Source: an uncultured Christensenella sp. (GTDB taxonomy: Bacteria > Bacillota > Clostridia > Christensenellales > UBA3700). Taken from it: a stretch of DNA of 55,155 nt. The notes below the pieces were generated by a model. That model did not search any database. It saw nothing but the letters and a program-made list of their open reading frames with translations, and was not told where the DNA came from. Where the stretch lies: positions 1-55,155 of the forward strand of contig CAJUEA010000005.1 in NCBI GenBank assembly GCA_910584975.1. The letters run 5' to 3'. Position 1 is the stretch's first letter; the number at the start of each line of letters is the position of its first letter. Below, piece after piece: positions 35,734-43,915 of the stretch. Both the position numbers and the translations under genes were made by a program.

Positions 35734-36831
35734 ATGATTTTACTAGAAGAAACAAAACAAGAACTTCAAAAAACAAAGGAACTGCTTATTGGTGTTGGCG
35801 ATGCTTTGGATTTGGAAAAATTGAAAGCAAGAAAAGCAGAACTTGAGGCAATTCAAAACGAGCCAGACTTTTGGAATGATATGGCAAAGGCTCAAGTTGT
35901 AAACAAAGAGTGCAAGAGTATTGAAAACAAATTGAACAAATTCAATCAGCTTATGTCTGGCTTAGAGGACACTGAAGTTTTGATTGATATGTGCATTGAA
36001 ATGTCAGATGACAGCGAAGACGAAAATATTATTGCTGAAATGAAAAGATTGACTCGCGAGATTGAGCAATTAAGACTTCAAACATTGCTAAAAGGCAAAT
36101 ATGATGCCAACAATGCAATTTTGACTCTGCACGCAGGAGCAGGTGGCACAGAGGCTCAAGACTGGGCAAGTATGCTTTACAGAATGTACAACAGATATGC
36201 AGAGCGTGAAGGTTTTGTTGTGAAAGAACTTGACAGACTTGACGGCGATGAGGCTGGAATAAAAGCTGTCACTTTTATGGTGTCTGGAGAAAATGCGTAT
36301 GGCTATTTGAAGGCGGAAAAAGGCGTTCATCGTCTTGTCAGAATTTCTCCGTTTGACTCTCAAAGTCGCAGACACACAAGTTTTTCTTCGCTTGAAGTTA
36401 TGCCTGAAATTGAAAATGACAATTCAATCGTTATCAATATGGACGAGGTGCGTGTGGATACCTATCGCAGTGGTGGCGCAGGTGGCCAGCATGTCAACAA
36501 AACAGATTCTGCTGTTCGTATGACACATATTCCAACTGGTATTGTTGTGCAATGTCAAAATGAGCGCAGCCAAATTCAAAACAGAGAGCAAGCTTTGAAA
36601 ATGCTTAAAAGTAAGCTTATTGAAAGGCAAGAGCAAGAAAGAATGGAAAAAGACCAAGAACTTAAAGGCGATTTGAAAAAAATCGAGTGGGGTTCGCAAA
36701 TTAGGTCATATGTTTTTTGTCCTTACACAATGGTTAAGGACCACAGGACAAACTACGAAACAGGTAATATCTCTGCTGTTATGGATGGAGAAATTGAGGA
36801 GTTTATTGAAGAATATTTGAAAAAAGCTTGA
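35734..36831 (+). CDS. prfB: Peptide chain release factor 2 (no programmed frameshift)
   Basis: A 365-residue class I release factor reading UAA and UGA. The RF2 tripeptide SPF is present (VRISPFDSQSRRH), as is the catalytic GGQ loop (SGGAGGQHVNKTDSAVRM). The ATG at 35734 has AAGGA 8 nt upstream; the longer frame from 35671 adds a Lys-rich stretch with no ribosome site. In most bacteria RF2 needs a +1 frameshift at an early UGA near codon 26. Here the matching place (GDALDLEKLKARK) is read in one frame with no UGA, so the usual autoregulation is absent. It lies between secA and a sugar acetyltransferase. Confidence 0.95.
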   Translation: MILLEETKQELQKTKELLIGVGDALDLEKLKARKAELEAIQNEPDFWNDMAKAQVVNKECKSIENKLNKFNQLMSGLEDTEVLIDMCIEMSDDSEDENIIAEMKRLTREIEQLRLQTLLKGKYDANNAILTLHAGAGGTEAQDWASMLYRMYNRYAEREGFVVKELDRLDGDEAGIKAVTFMVSGENAYGYLKAEKGVHRLVRISPFDSQSRRHTSFSSLEVMPEIENDNSIVINMDEVRVDTYRSGGAGGQHVNKTDSAVRMTHIPTGIVVQCQNERSQIQNREQALKMLKSKLIERQEQERMEKDQELKGDLKKIEWGSQIRSYVFCPYTMVKDHRTNYETGNISAVMDGEIEEFIEEYLKKA

Positions 36832-36867
36832 TTTAACATGCTCTAGGGGAAGAATATAAAACCGATA

Positions 36868-37470
36868 GTGCCTATAAATTGCCTTATACAAGGATGTTAT
36901 AATCCTGAGTTTGAGGCAGCAATTGCAATAGCAAAAGATAAATGTTATGAGTATAACAAGCTTAAAATTACAGATAGAGAAGGACAAGCCAGTATCTTAA
37001 AAGATTTGCTGGGCAAAATGGGAAAAGAGTGTTTTATCACTCCTCCGTTTTGGTGTGACTATGGTTATAATATTGAGCTGGGAGATTACTTTTATTCCAA
37101 CCATAATATGATAATCACTGATGGTGCAAAAGTTAAGTTTGGTGACAATGTTTTTGTTGCCCCAAATTGTTGTTTTTCCACTGCTGAACACGCACTTGAC
37201 CCAGAGCAAAGAAAAGCTGGTGTGGAAATTGCAAAGCCAATTACCATTGGAAATAATGTTTGGATAGGAGCAGGCTTAACAATTATTGCAGGTGTAACGA
37301 TTGGAGATAACTCTGTGATTGGGGCAGGCAGTGTGGTTACAAGAGATATCCCTTCGGGAGTAATTGCTGTTGGAGTGCCTTGCAGAGTGCAAAGGGAAAT
37401 AACAGAACAAGACAAATATAAATATCCAATGCATGAGTCATTGAGGGATAAAAAACCAATATCCTATTAA
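36868..37470 (+). CDS. Second sugar O-acetyltransferase, hexapeptide-repeat family
   Basis: About 200 residues, left-handed beta-helix acetyltransferase related to the enzyme at 6122. N-terminal Mac-like cap (GCYNPEFEAAIAIAKDKCYE), catalytic His in FSTAEHALDP, and acetyl-CoA coils ITIGNNVWIGAGLTIIAGVT and IGDNSVIGAGSVVTRDIP. The two enzymes also share the ending VQREI. The start is odd: no ATG is in frame before residue about 70. The GTG at 36868 lies 17 nt after the AGGGGA site, whereas an ATA at 36856 is at ideal spacing (5 nt). Translation from either gives a normal-length cap. Confidence 0.85.
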   Translation: MPINCLIQGCYNPEFEAAIAIAKDKCYEYNKLKITDREGQASILKDLLGKMGKECFITPPFWCDYGYNIELGDYFYSNHNMIITDGAKVKFGDNVFVAPNCCFSTAEHALDPEQRKAGVEIAKPITIGNNVWIGAGLTIIAGVTIGDNSVIGAGSVVTRDIPSGVIAVGVPCRVQREITEQDKYKYPMHESLRDKKPISY

Positions 37471-37483
37471 AAATCGGTATTAA
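37470..37483 (+). repeat. AAAATCGRTAYTAA motif copy
   Basis: AAAATCGGTATTAA, starting on the last base of the acetyltransferase stop codon. Confidence 0.65.
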
Positions 37484-37519
37484 AATGTAAATTTATATTG
37501 TTTATATAAGGAATTAAAA

Positions 37520-38581
37520 ATGTCATACATACAAATAGCAAATGAAAAATTGGAGCAATTAAAAGGTCGTGATGACATAGTAATACTTGCGATTGAATCC
37601 TCTTGTGACGAAACTGCTTGCGCAATTATGAAAGGTAAGCAGTTGCTTTCTAATGTGGTAGCAACACAAATTGAAATTCACAGGCGTTTTGGTGGTGTTG
37701 TGCCAGAAATTGCATCAAGAAATCATACATTGGCTGTGGAAAATGTGGTTAAGGAAGCACTTGAAAAAGCAAATATGACATTAAGCGATATTGATGTTTT
37801 TGGCGTAACTTATGGTGCAGGACTTTTGGGAGCGTTGCTTGTGGGTGTAAGCTATGCAAAGAGCTTGGCATATAGCCTTGGCAAACCTCTCATTGCAGTA
37901 AATCATATCAAGGGGCATATTGCAGCAAATTATATTGCTTGTCCTAATTTGAAACCACCATATATTTGCTTGATTGCAAGTGGTGGTCATACAGCAATTT
38001 GCAAAGTTGAAGGGCTTAATGAAATTGAAATTATTGGTAGCACAGTTGATGATGCTTGTGGAGAGGCTTTTGACAAAGTTGCAAGATGTTTGGGGTTGCC
38101 ATATCCAGGTGGTGTGGAAATTGAAAAGTTAGCAACTTACGGCGAGTGCAATATTGAAATGCCATTGCCGTTTAAAGGAGAGGATCATTTCAATTTCAGC
38201 TATAGTGGACTTAAAACTGCTGTTATCAATTACATACACAATAAAGAGCAAAAATTCGAAGAGTTTAACAAAGCAGATGTTGCAGCAAGTTTTCAAAATC
38301 GTGCAATTGGTATGCTTGTGGACAATACAATCAGGGCAACACTCAAGTACGGATATGACACGATTGTAATAGCAGGTGGTGTTGGTGCAAACAAGCTTTT
38401 GCGTGCAAAAATCAGTGAGCAAGGTCAAAAACATAAGATTAATGTGATTTATCCATCACTAAATTTGTGCACAGATAATGCAGCAATGATTGCAAGCGAA
38501 ACAAGAATACTTATTGAAAGTGGTGTAAAATGTGCAGATATAGACCTTGATGGCTCAGCAAATGTAAGGATATTTGATTGA
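37520..38581 (+). CDS. tsaD: tRNA N6-adenosine threonylcarbamoyltransferase TsaD
   Basis: A 353-residue ASKHA-fold enzyme that transfers the threonylcarbamoyl group to A37 of ANN-decoding tRNAs with TsaB and TsaE. The N-terminus ILAIESSCDETACAIM is diagnostic. The metal-binding HIKGH lies near residue 135, and SGGHTAICKV, DDACGEAFDKVARCLGLPYP and GGVGANKLLRA follow in the expected order. AAGGA precedes the ATG. The rpsL leader promoter lies 200 nt downstream, so tsaD is the last gene of its group. Confidence 0.96.
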   Translation: MSYIQIANEKLEQLKGRDDIVILAIESSCDETACAIMKGKQLLSNVVATQIEIHRRFGGVVPEIASRNHTLAVENVVKEALEKANMTLSDIDVFGVTYGAGLLGALLVGVSYAKSLAYSLGKPLIAVNHIKGHIAANYIACPNLKPPYICLIASGGHTAICKVEGLNEIEIIGSTVDDACGEAFDKVARCLGLPYPGGVEIEKLATYGECNIEMPLPFKGEDHFNFSYSGLKTAVINYIHNKEQKFEEFNKADVAASFQNRAIGMLVDNTIRATLKYGYDTIVIAGGVGANKLLRAKISEQGQKHKINVIYPSLNLCTDNAAMIASETRILIESGVKCADIDLDGSANVRIFD

Positions 38582-38705
38582 AAATAATTTTAATAATTGC
38601 AGTAATCAATTCAAATTACTACAATAATGAATGATTATTATAAATTATATATTAGGCTTAAAAAAGGCTTTTTGATGTGTTAGAATCTTAAAATACGAAA
38701 CATAT

Positions 38706-38730
38706 AAATTAGACACAACTTGTCTAATTT
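38706..38730 (+). terminator. Hairpin downstream of tsaD
   Basis: AAATTAGACA and TGTCTAATTT form a perfect 10-bp stem with a 5-nt loop. The T run after it is short. Confidence 0.6.
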
Positions 38731-38780
38731 TATTCAAAAACAAATAAAAATCGTAAAAAAGTAAAAATTGTTTAAAATGT

Positions 38781-38809
38781 TTGACAATTATTATTATATT
38801 TGTTAGAAT
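38781..38809 (+). promoter_or_regulatory. str operon (rpsL) promoter
   Basis: TTGACA (38781-38786), a 17-bp spacer, TAGAAT (38804-38809). Transcription would start near 38816, giving a leader of about 390 nt before rpsL. Confidence 0.8.
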
Positions 38810-38818
38810 ATCACATAT

Positions 38819-38881
38819 ATGGTCGGGCTTAGGCAAATTATGCCAAAAAAAGCTTTGATTATAAACAAATTTATTGCTTAA
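38819..38881 (+). other. Possible leaderless upstream ORF, 20 codons
   Basis: An ATG 9 nt after the -10 hexamer opens a frame for MVGLRQIMPKKALIINKFIA and a TAA. There is no ribosome site, so it would be translated leaderless. It could equally be chance. Confidence 0.2.
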
Positions 38882-38951
38882 ATCCGTCAACATTTCACTC
38901 GGGTTGGGTGGGGTTTGACGGCAGTCTATATGGCATAGGTAGGTGTGCTTT

Positions 38952-39011
38952 ATGTCTATTGACAGCGAACATTTTATTGGGGCGGTTATTGCAGAAAGTG
39001 TATCAAACTGA
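38952..39011 (+). other. Possible upstream ORF, 19 codons
   Basis: ATG at 38952 with a weak TAGG 8-11 nt upstream, encoding MSIDSEHFIGAVIAESVSN. Its start lies inside helix 2 of the leader. Confidence 0.2.
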
Positions 39012-39208
39012 TAAAAGGCATTAATATTTTTTGTTTGCAATGTGGCGAGCAGCCTATGCAAAATTTATTTTGTCTTTTTTAATGTTGATTTGATATTGTT
39101 TGTGCAGTAGCAAGAAAAATGAAATATCGCACAGCTTGTGTGAGTATCCTTCAGGGGTTGCGGGAATTACTCATCCGATTTTATATTTTTTAAGGAGGTA
39201 AAAAAGAA

Positions 39209-39580
39209 ATGCCAACTATTAACCAATTAATTAGGCAAGGAAGAAAAGACAAAGTTTCTAAAAGCAATTCTCCAATTATGGATGCAAATCCTCAAAAGCG
39301 TGGAGTTTGCCTTTCAGTTACAACAACTTCTCCTAAAAAGCCAAACTCAGCTTTGCGTAAAATTGCAAGGGTACGCCTTGTAAACGGTCAAGAGGGTACA
39401 ATTTACATTCCAGGTATTGGACACAATTTGCAAGAGCATAGCGTGGTTTTGATTCGTGGTGGTAGGGTTAGAGATTTGCCAGGTGTTAGATATCACATTA
39501 TTCGTGGTACTTTGGATGCATCAGGTGTAGCTAATCGTAGACAAGCAAGATCTAAATATGGTGCAAAACGCCCTAAATAA
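39209..39580 (+). CDS. rpsL: 30S ribosomal protein S12 (native R88)
   Basis: A 123-residue S12. The decoding-centre loop SPKKPNSALRKIARVRL keeps K43, but the second loop reads GGRVRDLPGVRYH. Position 88 is thus Arg (codon AGA) where most bacteria have Lys. Counting from Met1, the residue falls exactly on K88 of Mycobacterium tuberculosis numbering (K87 in E. coli). K88R there is a known streptomycin-resistance change. AAGGAGG lies 10 nt before the ATG. rpsG follows 90 nt later, then fusA, the standard str order. Confidence 0.97.
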   Translation: MPTINQLIRQGRKDKVSKSNSPIMDANPQKRGVCLSVTTTSPKKPNSALRKIARVRLVNGQEGTIYIPGIGHNLQEHSVVLIRGGRVRDLPGVRYHIIRGTLDASGVANRRQARSKYGAKRPK

Positions 39581-39670
39581 GACTTGTAATCGGATGTTTA
39601 AAGCAACAACTATGACTGCTTTGCTTTTGTGATTTTTAGGCAGTCTAAATATTAATGGAGGTAAAAAATT

Positions 39671-40141
39671 ATGCCAAGAAGAAGTGGTGTTATAAAGAGA
39701 GATGTTCTTCCTGATCCTTTGTATGGTAGCAAAGTTATTACTAAGCTGATCAACCAAATTATGCTTGATGGAAAAAGAGGAACTGCTCAAAATATCGTAT
39801 ATGGTGCTTTTGATATAATTAAAGAAAAAATGAATCAAGACCCAATGGAGGTTTTTGAACAAGCACTTGAAAATGTTAAGCCTGTTTTGGAAGTTAAAGC
39901 TCGCCGTGTAGGTGGTTCAACTTACCAAGTTCCAATGGAAATTAGGGCTGACAGAAGACAAACTCTTGCTATTCGTTGGATTGTTCTTTTCGCAAGAAAA
40001 AGAAATGAGAAAACAACAGTTGAGAGACTTGCTGGCGAATTGATGGATGCTTATAATAACTCAGGTAACTCTGTGAAGAAGAAAGATGATATGCACAGAA
40101 TGGCTGAGGCTAATAAGGCATTTGCTCATTATCGTTGGTAA
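39671..40141 (+). CDS. rpsG: 30S ribosomal protein S7
   Basis: A 156-residue S7, the primary assembly protein of the 30S head that binds the 3' domain of 16S rRNA. PRRSGVIKRDVLPDPLYGSK and KVITKLINQIMLDGKRGTAQ mark the N-terminus, VGGSTYQVPMEIRADRRQ the beta-hairpin that reaches the E site, and KKKDDMHRMAEANKAFAHYRW the end. In E. coli S7 represses its own operon by binding the rpsL-rpsG intercistronic RNA. Here that gap is 90 nt with a GGAGG site, and a similar control is possible but not visible. Confidence 0.97.
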   Translation: MPRRSGVIKRDVLPDPLYGSKVITKLINQIMLDGKRGTAQNIVYGAFDIIKEKMNQDPMEVFEQALENVKPVLEVKARRVGGSTYQVPMEIRADRRQTLAIRWIVLFARKRNEKTTVERLAGELMDAYNNSGNSVKKKDDMHRMAEANKAFAHYRW

Positions 40142-40271
40142 TTTAACAGGTTCGAGCAAAAGTTTATTTTTGCTAAAACTATTTGTGTGAGATTAAGTTA
40201 AGATTTAATGTTAATCATAAATATATTAATTGCCCACACAAAAAAGTTAATTTGATTTTTAGGAGGGCGTT

Positions 40272-42356
40272 ATGCCAAGAGAATTTTCGTTAGAAAATAC
40301 AAGAAATATAGGTATTATGGCGCACATCGATGCTGGTAAAACAACAACATCAGAGCGTATTTTGTACTATACTGGTCGTGTTCACAAGATTGGTGAAACT
40401 CACGATGGTAGTGCAACAATGGACTGGATGGTACAAGAGCAAGAGCGTGGTATTACAATTACTTCTGCTGCAACTTCAACTCAATGGAGAGGCACTCGTA
40501 TCAACCTTATCGATACCCCTGGGCATGTGGACTTTACTGTTGAGGTAGAAAGAAGTTTGCGTGTACTTGATGGTGCTGTTGCTTTGTTCTGTGCAAAATC
40601 CGGTGTTGAGCCACAATCAGAAACTGTTTGGAGACAAGCTACAAAATACGGTGTTCCTCGTATTGCGTTTGTAAACAAAATGGACCGTCAAGGTGCTGAT
40701 TTTGCAAATGTAGTGCAAATGATGAAAGATCGTTTGAAAGCAAATGCTGTTCCTGTTCAGTTGCCTATCGGAAAAGAAGACAATTTTATTGGTCACGTTG
40801 ATATTATCGAAATGAAAGCTGTTGTTTATGCTAAAGACGATAAAGACGGCAGCAAGTTTGATATTGTTGACATTCCAAGTGATATGCAAGCAGATGCAGA
40901 GGCTGCAAGAGAGCTTCTTATTGAGTCAATCTCTGATTACGACGAGGATATTATGGTTAAATTCCTTGAAGGCGAGGAGATTAGCGCAGAGGAAATCAAA
41001 GCTGCTTTGCGTAAAGCTACAATCGATATGGCTATCACTCCTGTTTTCTGTGGTAGTGCTTATCGTAACAAAGGTGTACAAGCATTGATGGATGCAATTG
41101 TTGATTATCTTCCATCTCCACTTGATGTACCACACATTAAAGGTACTAACCCTGACACAGGCGAAGAAGAGGAAAGAATTTCTTCTGATGATCAACCAAT
41201 GGCAGGTCTTGCATTCAAGATTGTTGCTGACCCATATGGTAAACTTGCATTCTTCAGACTTTACAGTGGTAAATTGACAAGTGGTTCATATGTATACAAC
41301 GCATCAAAAGGCAGAAAAGAGCGTATTGGACGAATTGTTCGTATGCACTCAAACACAAGAACAGAGGTTGATGAAGTTTTTGCTGGTGATATCGTTGCTA
41401 TCGTAGGACTAAAAGACACTACAACTGGTGATACTTTGTGTGACCCAGATCATCCAATCCATTTGGAAAGTATGGATTTCCCAGAGCCAGTTATTAAAGT
41501 TGCTATCGAGCCAAAAACAAAAGCTGGTCAAGAAAAAATGGGTATGGCTTTGGTTAAACTTGCTGAAGAGGACCCAACATTCAAGACATATACAGATCAA
41601 GAAACTGGTCAAACAATCATTGCCGGAATGGGCGAGTTGCACCTTGAAATTATTGTTGACAGATTGCTTCGTGAGTTTAAGGTTGAGGCAAATGTTGGTC
41701 AACCACAAGTTGCTTATCGTGAAACTATTCGTAACACTGTTGATGCTGAAGGTAAATTCATTCGTCAGTCTGGTGGTTCTGGTCAATATGGTCACTGCCG
41801 TATCACTATGATGCCGGGCGAGCCAGGAACTGGTATTGTTATCGAGGACAAAACTGTTGGTGGTTCAATTCCTAAGGAATACATCCCAGCTGTTGACAAG
41901 GGTATCCGTGAGGCTGCTTTGAGTGGTGTTGTTGCAGGATATGAATTGGTAGATTTCAAAGTTACTATCAATGATGGTTCTTACCACGATGTTGACTCTT
42001 CAGAACTTGCATTTAAGATTGCTGGTAGCATGGCTCTTAAAGAGGGTGCTAAAAAAGCAAATCCAGTGTTGCTTGAGCCAATCATGGCTGTTGATGTTGT
42101 TACTCCAGATGAGTACTTGGGCGATGTTATCGGTACAATCAATGGTCGTCGTGGTAGCATTAAGACAATGGAAATGAGAGGTGGCGATCAAGCTATTTCT
42201 GCTGAAGTTCCACTTAGCGAGATGTTCGGTTATGCAACTGTACTTCGTTCGACTTCTCAAGGTAGAGCAGGATTCTCAATGCAATTCTCTCACTATGCAG
42301 AGGTTCCAAGAAGTGTTGCTGAAAAGATTATCGGTGAGAGAAACAAAGATAAATAA
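40272..42356 (+). CDS. fusA: Elongation factor G
   Basis: A 694-residue translocation GTPase. G1 is AHIDAGKTTTSERIL, G3 is DTPGHVDFT and G4 is NKMDRQGAD. The domain IV loop region (SGGSGQYGHCRITMMPGEPG) and the C-terminal LSEMFGYATVLRSTSQGRA are typical of canonical EF-G and not of EF-G2 or tetracycline-protection proteins. AGGAGGGCG precedes the ATG. It ends the str operon; tuf has its own promoter 10 nt beyond the stop. Confidence 0.97.
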   Translation: MPREFSLENTRNIGIMAHIDAGKTTTSERILYYTGRVHKIGETHDGSATMDWMVQEQERGITITSAATSTQWRGTRINLIDTPGHVDFTVEVERSLRVLDGAVALFCAKSGVEPQSETVWRQATKYGVPRIAFVNKMDRQGADFANVVQMMKDRLKANAVPVQLPIGKEDNFIGHVDIIEMKAVVYAKDDKDGSKFDIVDIPSDMQADAEAARELLIESISDYDEDIMVKFLEGEEISAEEIKAALRKATIDMAITPVFCGSAYRNKGVQALMDAIVDYLPSPLDVPHIKGTNPDTGEEEERISSDDQPMAGLAFKIVADPYGKLAFFRLYSGKLTSGSYVYNASKGRKERIGRIVRMHSNTRTEVDEVFAGDIVAIVGLKDTTTGDTLCDPDHPIHLESMDFPEPVIKVAIEPKTKAGQEKMGMALVKLAEEDPTFKTYTDQETGQTIIAGMGELHLEIIVDRLLREFKVEANVGQPQVAYRETIRNTVDAEGKFIRQSGGSGQYGHCRITMMPGEPGTGIVIEDKTVGGSIPKEYIPAVDKGIREAALSGVVAGYELVDFKVTINDGSYHDVDSSELAFKIAGSMALKEGAKKANPVLLEPIMAVDVVTPDEYLGDVIGTINGRRGSIKTMEMRGGDQAISAEVPLSEMFGYATVLRSTSQGRAGFSMQFSHYAEVPRSVAEKIIGERNKDK

Positions 42357-42365
42357 AATTAGGTA

Positions 42366-42394
42366 TTTACATTTTGAAAATAAAATGATATAAT
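42366..42394 (+). promoter_or_regulatory. tuf promoter
   Basis: TTTACA (42366-42371), a 17-bp spacer, a perfect TATAAT (42389-42394), starting 10 nt after the fusA stop. Confidence 0.75.
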
Positions 42395-42400
42395 ATCTAT

Positions 42401-42661
42401 AACAGCTAAAATTTAAAATGGCAAAAATGACATAGCTTGTTTAAGCCATTTTAAGTTAAAGCAAAATTAATTGCTTTTGTTTAGTATTAATTTGAAAAAG
42501 TCTGCAATGGATTTTTGTAAATATAAATAGTTAAAAAAATAAAGGTAATTTAAATTTCCCAAAACATCAATGTTTTAGGACAAAAACAACAATAATCAAT
42601 ATTTATTATTGTACAAAAATAAAAAACATTATAAATTGAATTTTTTAGGAGGATTACAAAT
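42401..42661 (+). promoter_or_regulatory. tuf 5' leader with two hairpins
   Basis: About 260 nt without a gene. A perfect 10-bp stem TTAAAATGGC (413-422)/GCCATTTTAA (445-454) and a terminator-like AAAGCAA/TTGCTTT hairpin at 42458-42477 followed by TGTTT. They could attenuate tuf or end fusA read-through. The remainder is AT-rich, with AGGAGG just before the tuf ATG. Confidence 0.45.
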
Positions 42662-43864
42662 ATGGCTAAAGCTAAATTTGAAAGAAACAAGACCCACGTT
42701 AACATTGGTACTATCGGACATGTAGACCATGGTAAAACAACTCTTACTGCAGCTATCACAATGTACAGCGCTGCTAAGGGATTTGCTGATGCAATGAAGT
42801 ATGACGAAATTGATAAAGCTCCAGAAGAGAGAGAGCGTGGTATTACAATTAACACTGCACATGTAGAGTATCAAACTGCTACTCGTCACTATGCACATGT
42901 AGACTGCCCAGGACACGCAGACTATGTTAAAAACATGATTACTGGTGCTGCTCAAATGGACGGTGCTATCCTTGTTGTTGCTTCAACTGATGGTCCAATG
43001 CCTCAAACTCGTGAGCACATCTTGCTTGCTCGTCAAGTAGGCGTTCCATATATCGTTGTATTTATGAACAAGACTGACCTTGTTGATGATGAAGAGCTTC
43101 TTGAGCTAGTTGAAATGGAAATCCGTGACTTGCTTTCTGAGTATGGTTTCCCTGGCGATGACACTCCAATCATTAAAGGTTCTGCATTCAAGGCTCTTGA
43201 GGCTGCTTCAAACGGCAATGCAGATGATCCAGCTTGTGCTTGCATCGCTGAGCTACTTGATGCTGTTGATGCTTATATCCCAGCTCCAGAGCGTGATACT
43301 GATAAGCCTTTCTTGATGCCAGTTGAGGATGTATTTACTATTACTGGTCGTGGTACTGTTGCTACTGGTAGAGTAGAGCGTGGTTGCATCAAAATGCAAG
43401 ATCAAATCGAAATCGTTGGTATTAAAGATACTGTTAAAACAACTTGTACTGGTATCGAAATGTTCAGAAAACTTCTTGATGAGGCTTTCGCAGGCGACAA
43501 TGTAGGTTTGCTACTTCGTGGTATTCAAAGAACTGATATCGAGCGTGGTCAAGTTCTTGCAAAACCAGGTTCAATCAACCCTCACACTACTTTCTCTTCT
43601 CAAGTTTATGTATTGACAAAAGAAGAGGGTGGTCGTCATACACCATTCTTCAATGGTTACCGTCCACAATTCTATTTCAGAACAACTGATGTAACTGGTT
43701 CAATCAAGTTGCCTGCTGGTGTTGAAATGGTAATGCCTGGTGATAACATCGATATGGATATCGAGCTTATCACTCCAATCGCTATCGAAGAAGGTTTGCG
43801 TTTCGCTATCCGTGAAGGTGGTAGAACTGTTGGTTCAGGCGTTGTTGCTAAAATTATTAAGTAA
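42662..43864 (+). CDS. tuf: Elongation factor Tu
   Basis: A 400-residue GTPase that delivers aminoacyl-tRNA to the ribosome. G1 is GHVDHGKTTLTAAI, G3 DCPGHADYVKNMITGAAQMD and G4 NKTDLVDD. NKTD replaces the common NKCD, a known natural variant. Domains II and III follow (GRGTVATGRVERG, GYRPQFYFRTTDVTGSI). Codon use looks more optimised than in neighbours, as expected of a highly expressed gene. It has its own promoter and a strong terminator. Confidence 0.98.
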   Translation: MAKAKFERNKTHVNIGTIGHVDHGKTTLTAAITMYSAAKGFADAMKYDEIDKAPEERERGITINTAHVEYQTATRHYAHVDCPGHADYVKNMITGAAQMDGAILVVASTDGPMPQTREHILLARQVGVPYIVVFMNKTDLVDDEELLELVEMEIRDLLSEYGFPGDDTPIIKGSAFKALEAASNGNADDPACACIAELLDAVDAYIPAPERDTDKPFLMPVEDVFTITGRGTVATGRVERGCIKMQDQIEIVGIKDTVKTTCTGIEMFRKLLDEAFAGDNVGLLLRGIQRTDIERGQVLAKPGSINPHTTFSSQVYVLTKEEGGRHTPFFNGYRPQFYFRTTDVTGSIKLPAGVEMVMPGDNIDMDIELITPIAIEEGLRFAIREGGRTVGSGVVAKIIK

Positions 43865-43915
43865 TTTTAACAAACACTGATTTTTTGAATTTTAAAATTT
43901 GATATTAAGCAAAGA

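Larger units (their letters stand above)
38817..39208 (+). ncRNA. Long structured leader RNA of the rpsL-rpsG-fusA operon
   Basis: This leader is clearly richer in G and C than the intergenic sequence around it and folds well by eye. Helix 1: 38884-38900 with 38906-38921, 16 bp with one bulged C and loop GGGTT (several G-U pairs). Helix 2: 38924-38939 with 38949-38963, about 14 bp with small defects. Helix 3: TATCA/TGATA at 39001-39013. Helix 4: TTGCA/TGCAA with inner GGC/GCC at 39035-39061. Helix 5: CGCACA/TGTGTG at 39128-39142. Helix 6: TGAGTA with TACTCA, plus TCC with GGA, at 39141-39173, followed by a U-rich stretch and the ribosome site. It does not match a leader, tRNA, tmRNA, RNase P or SRP RNA that I know. 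The likely use is control of ribosomal protein synthesis; that is inference. Confidence 0.6.

Noticed and set aside
38645..39061. 138-codon frame on the - strand across the rpsL leader
   Set aside because: No ribosome site, no recognisable domain, and it runs over the tsaD hairpin and the leader helices, which explain the sequence better.
38817..39208. The rpsL leader as 6S RNA, T-box, SRP RNA, tmRNA or RNase P RNA
   Set aside because: The hallmark segments of each were looked for and not found.
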